Of a stretch of DNA of 32,011 nt, positions 31,672 through 32,011 are shown one piece after another. Source of the DNA: a virus; IMG/VR virus record IMGVR_UViG_3300007276_000173, positions 1 through 32,011 of that record; one strand, given 5' to 3'. Within the stretch, counting starts at the first letter, position 1; each line of letters opens with the position of its first letter. A model generated the notes under the pieces. It saw only the letters and a list, made by a program, of their open reading frames with translations. It was not told the origin of the DNA and ran no database searches. The translations under genes and the position numbers were made by a program.

Positions 31672-32011
31672 TGAGACAGATATTTTTTACACTAAGTTTA
31701 TTGATTTCTTTTTTTAGTTACGGTCAGCAGTACGGACGCCCGATTTCAGACATAACCACAACAGGAGTTGGAGGAGGAACTTTTGCAAGTATTGATGAAA
31801 CCACAGCAAGCGACTCAGATTTTGTTTGGACAAATGATAATACAGCGGCAGTTTACGAGGTTTTATTAACAACTTTAACAGACCCAAACACAGACTCTGG
31901 GCACATACTAAGATACAGAGTTTCAAAAGCAGATGGAGGTGTGCCAAATAACAACTCTGGAAGTGTTGTTACGCTTAACGTTGAATTATACCAAGGAGCA
32001 ACTCAAATACA
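31671..32011 (+). CDS. Secreted-looking fibre or surface protein, 3' end outside window
   Basis: Starts at ATG 31671, overlapping the fibre stop codon (TAATG), and runs off the window after about 113 codons. The N-terminus (MRQIFFTLSLLISFFSYGQQ) is hydrophobic and Gln-ended, like a signal peptide. The following sequence has ASIDETTASDSDFVWTNDNT and GHILRYRVSKADGGVPNNNS, the pattern of a small beta-sandwich domain that is frequent in phage fibre and surface proteins (IDE..ASDSDYI...LRYR). It probably belongs to the same adsorption module as the giant fibre. Confidence 0.65.
   Translation, partial: MRQIFFTLSLLISFFSYGQQYGRPISDITTTGVGGGTFASIDETTASDSDFVWTNDNTAAVYEVLLTTLTDPNTDSGHILRYRVSKADGGVPNNNSGSVVTLNVELYQGATQI

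Noticed and set aside
25669-32011. A diversity-generating retroelement acting on the fibre
   Set aside because: No reverse transcriptase gene and no template-like repeat with adenine-specific differences is present; the 191-bp copies differ at three scattered sites and are not at the gene end.
1-32011. tRNA or rRNA genes
   Set aside because: The intergenic regions were read for acceptor/T-arm patterns and none was found; nearly all DNA is coding.

Overview
This window is a stretch of tailed-phage genome (or prophage) from a Bacteroidota host, most likely a flavobacterium. The DNA is AT-rich and every supported gene lies on the + strand. Genes start after A/T-rich leaders without Shine-Dalgarno sites, and the clearest promoters match the Bacteroidota form TTTG-N17..20-TAnnTTTG. 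The capsid, terminase, portal, tape-measure and fibre genes occur in canonical order. No sheath gene is visible between the major tail protein and the tape measure, so a siphovirus-like, non-contractile tail is inferred. Both ends are open: the first gene lacks its start and the last lacks its end. No replication, lysis or integration gene was recognised.

Layout. 1-2.6 kb: very small, mostly unrecognised accessory genes, several Cys-rich, with short sequences shared between genes and spacers. 2.7-5.2 kb: a second accessory block with a secreted beta-barrel-like protein, a cysteine-free thioredoxin-fold protein, a protein joining a Cys cluster to a ribbon-helix-helix-like segment, and tiny genes. 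5.2-5.5 kb: a non-coding region packed with GTAAACA repeats in nested perfect inverted repeats, just upstream of the packaging genes. 5.5-9.9 kb: a small conserved-looking gene, terS, terL, an accessory gene, and portal. 9.9-11.4 kb: three promoter-gene-terminator cassettes. 11.5-15 kb: scaffold, decoration-like protein, major capsid and two neck genes. 15-25.7 kb: major tail protein, small tail genes, a probable tail chaperone, a 1274-residue tape measure and three tail-tip proteins. 25.7-32 kb: a 2000-residue repeat-built fibre and the start of a further secreted-looking gene.

The most unusual feature is a repeated ~80-bp control element. Five full copies (4273, 7942, 9957, 10383, 10961), one fragment (5090) and one decayed relative (11420) precede accessory genes dispersed through the packaging and head region. 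Each full copy has three GTATGAA half-sites in fixed geometry: one upstream, then a 15-bp palindrome TTCATACTGTATGAA 25 nt further on. A -7-like box follows 7 nt after the palindrome, and then a shared leader runs to the start codon. Most of these accessory genes also end in a strong intrinsic terminator. This looks like a coordinately controlled set of autonomous 'moron' cassettes. A ribbon-helix-helix-like gene next to the first copy is a candidate controller, by inference only.
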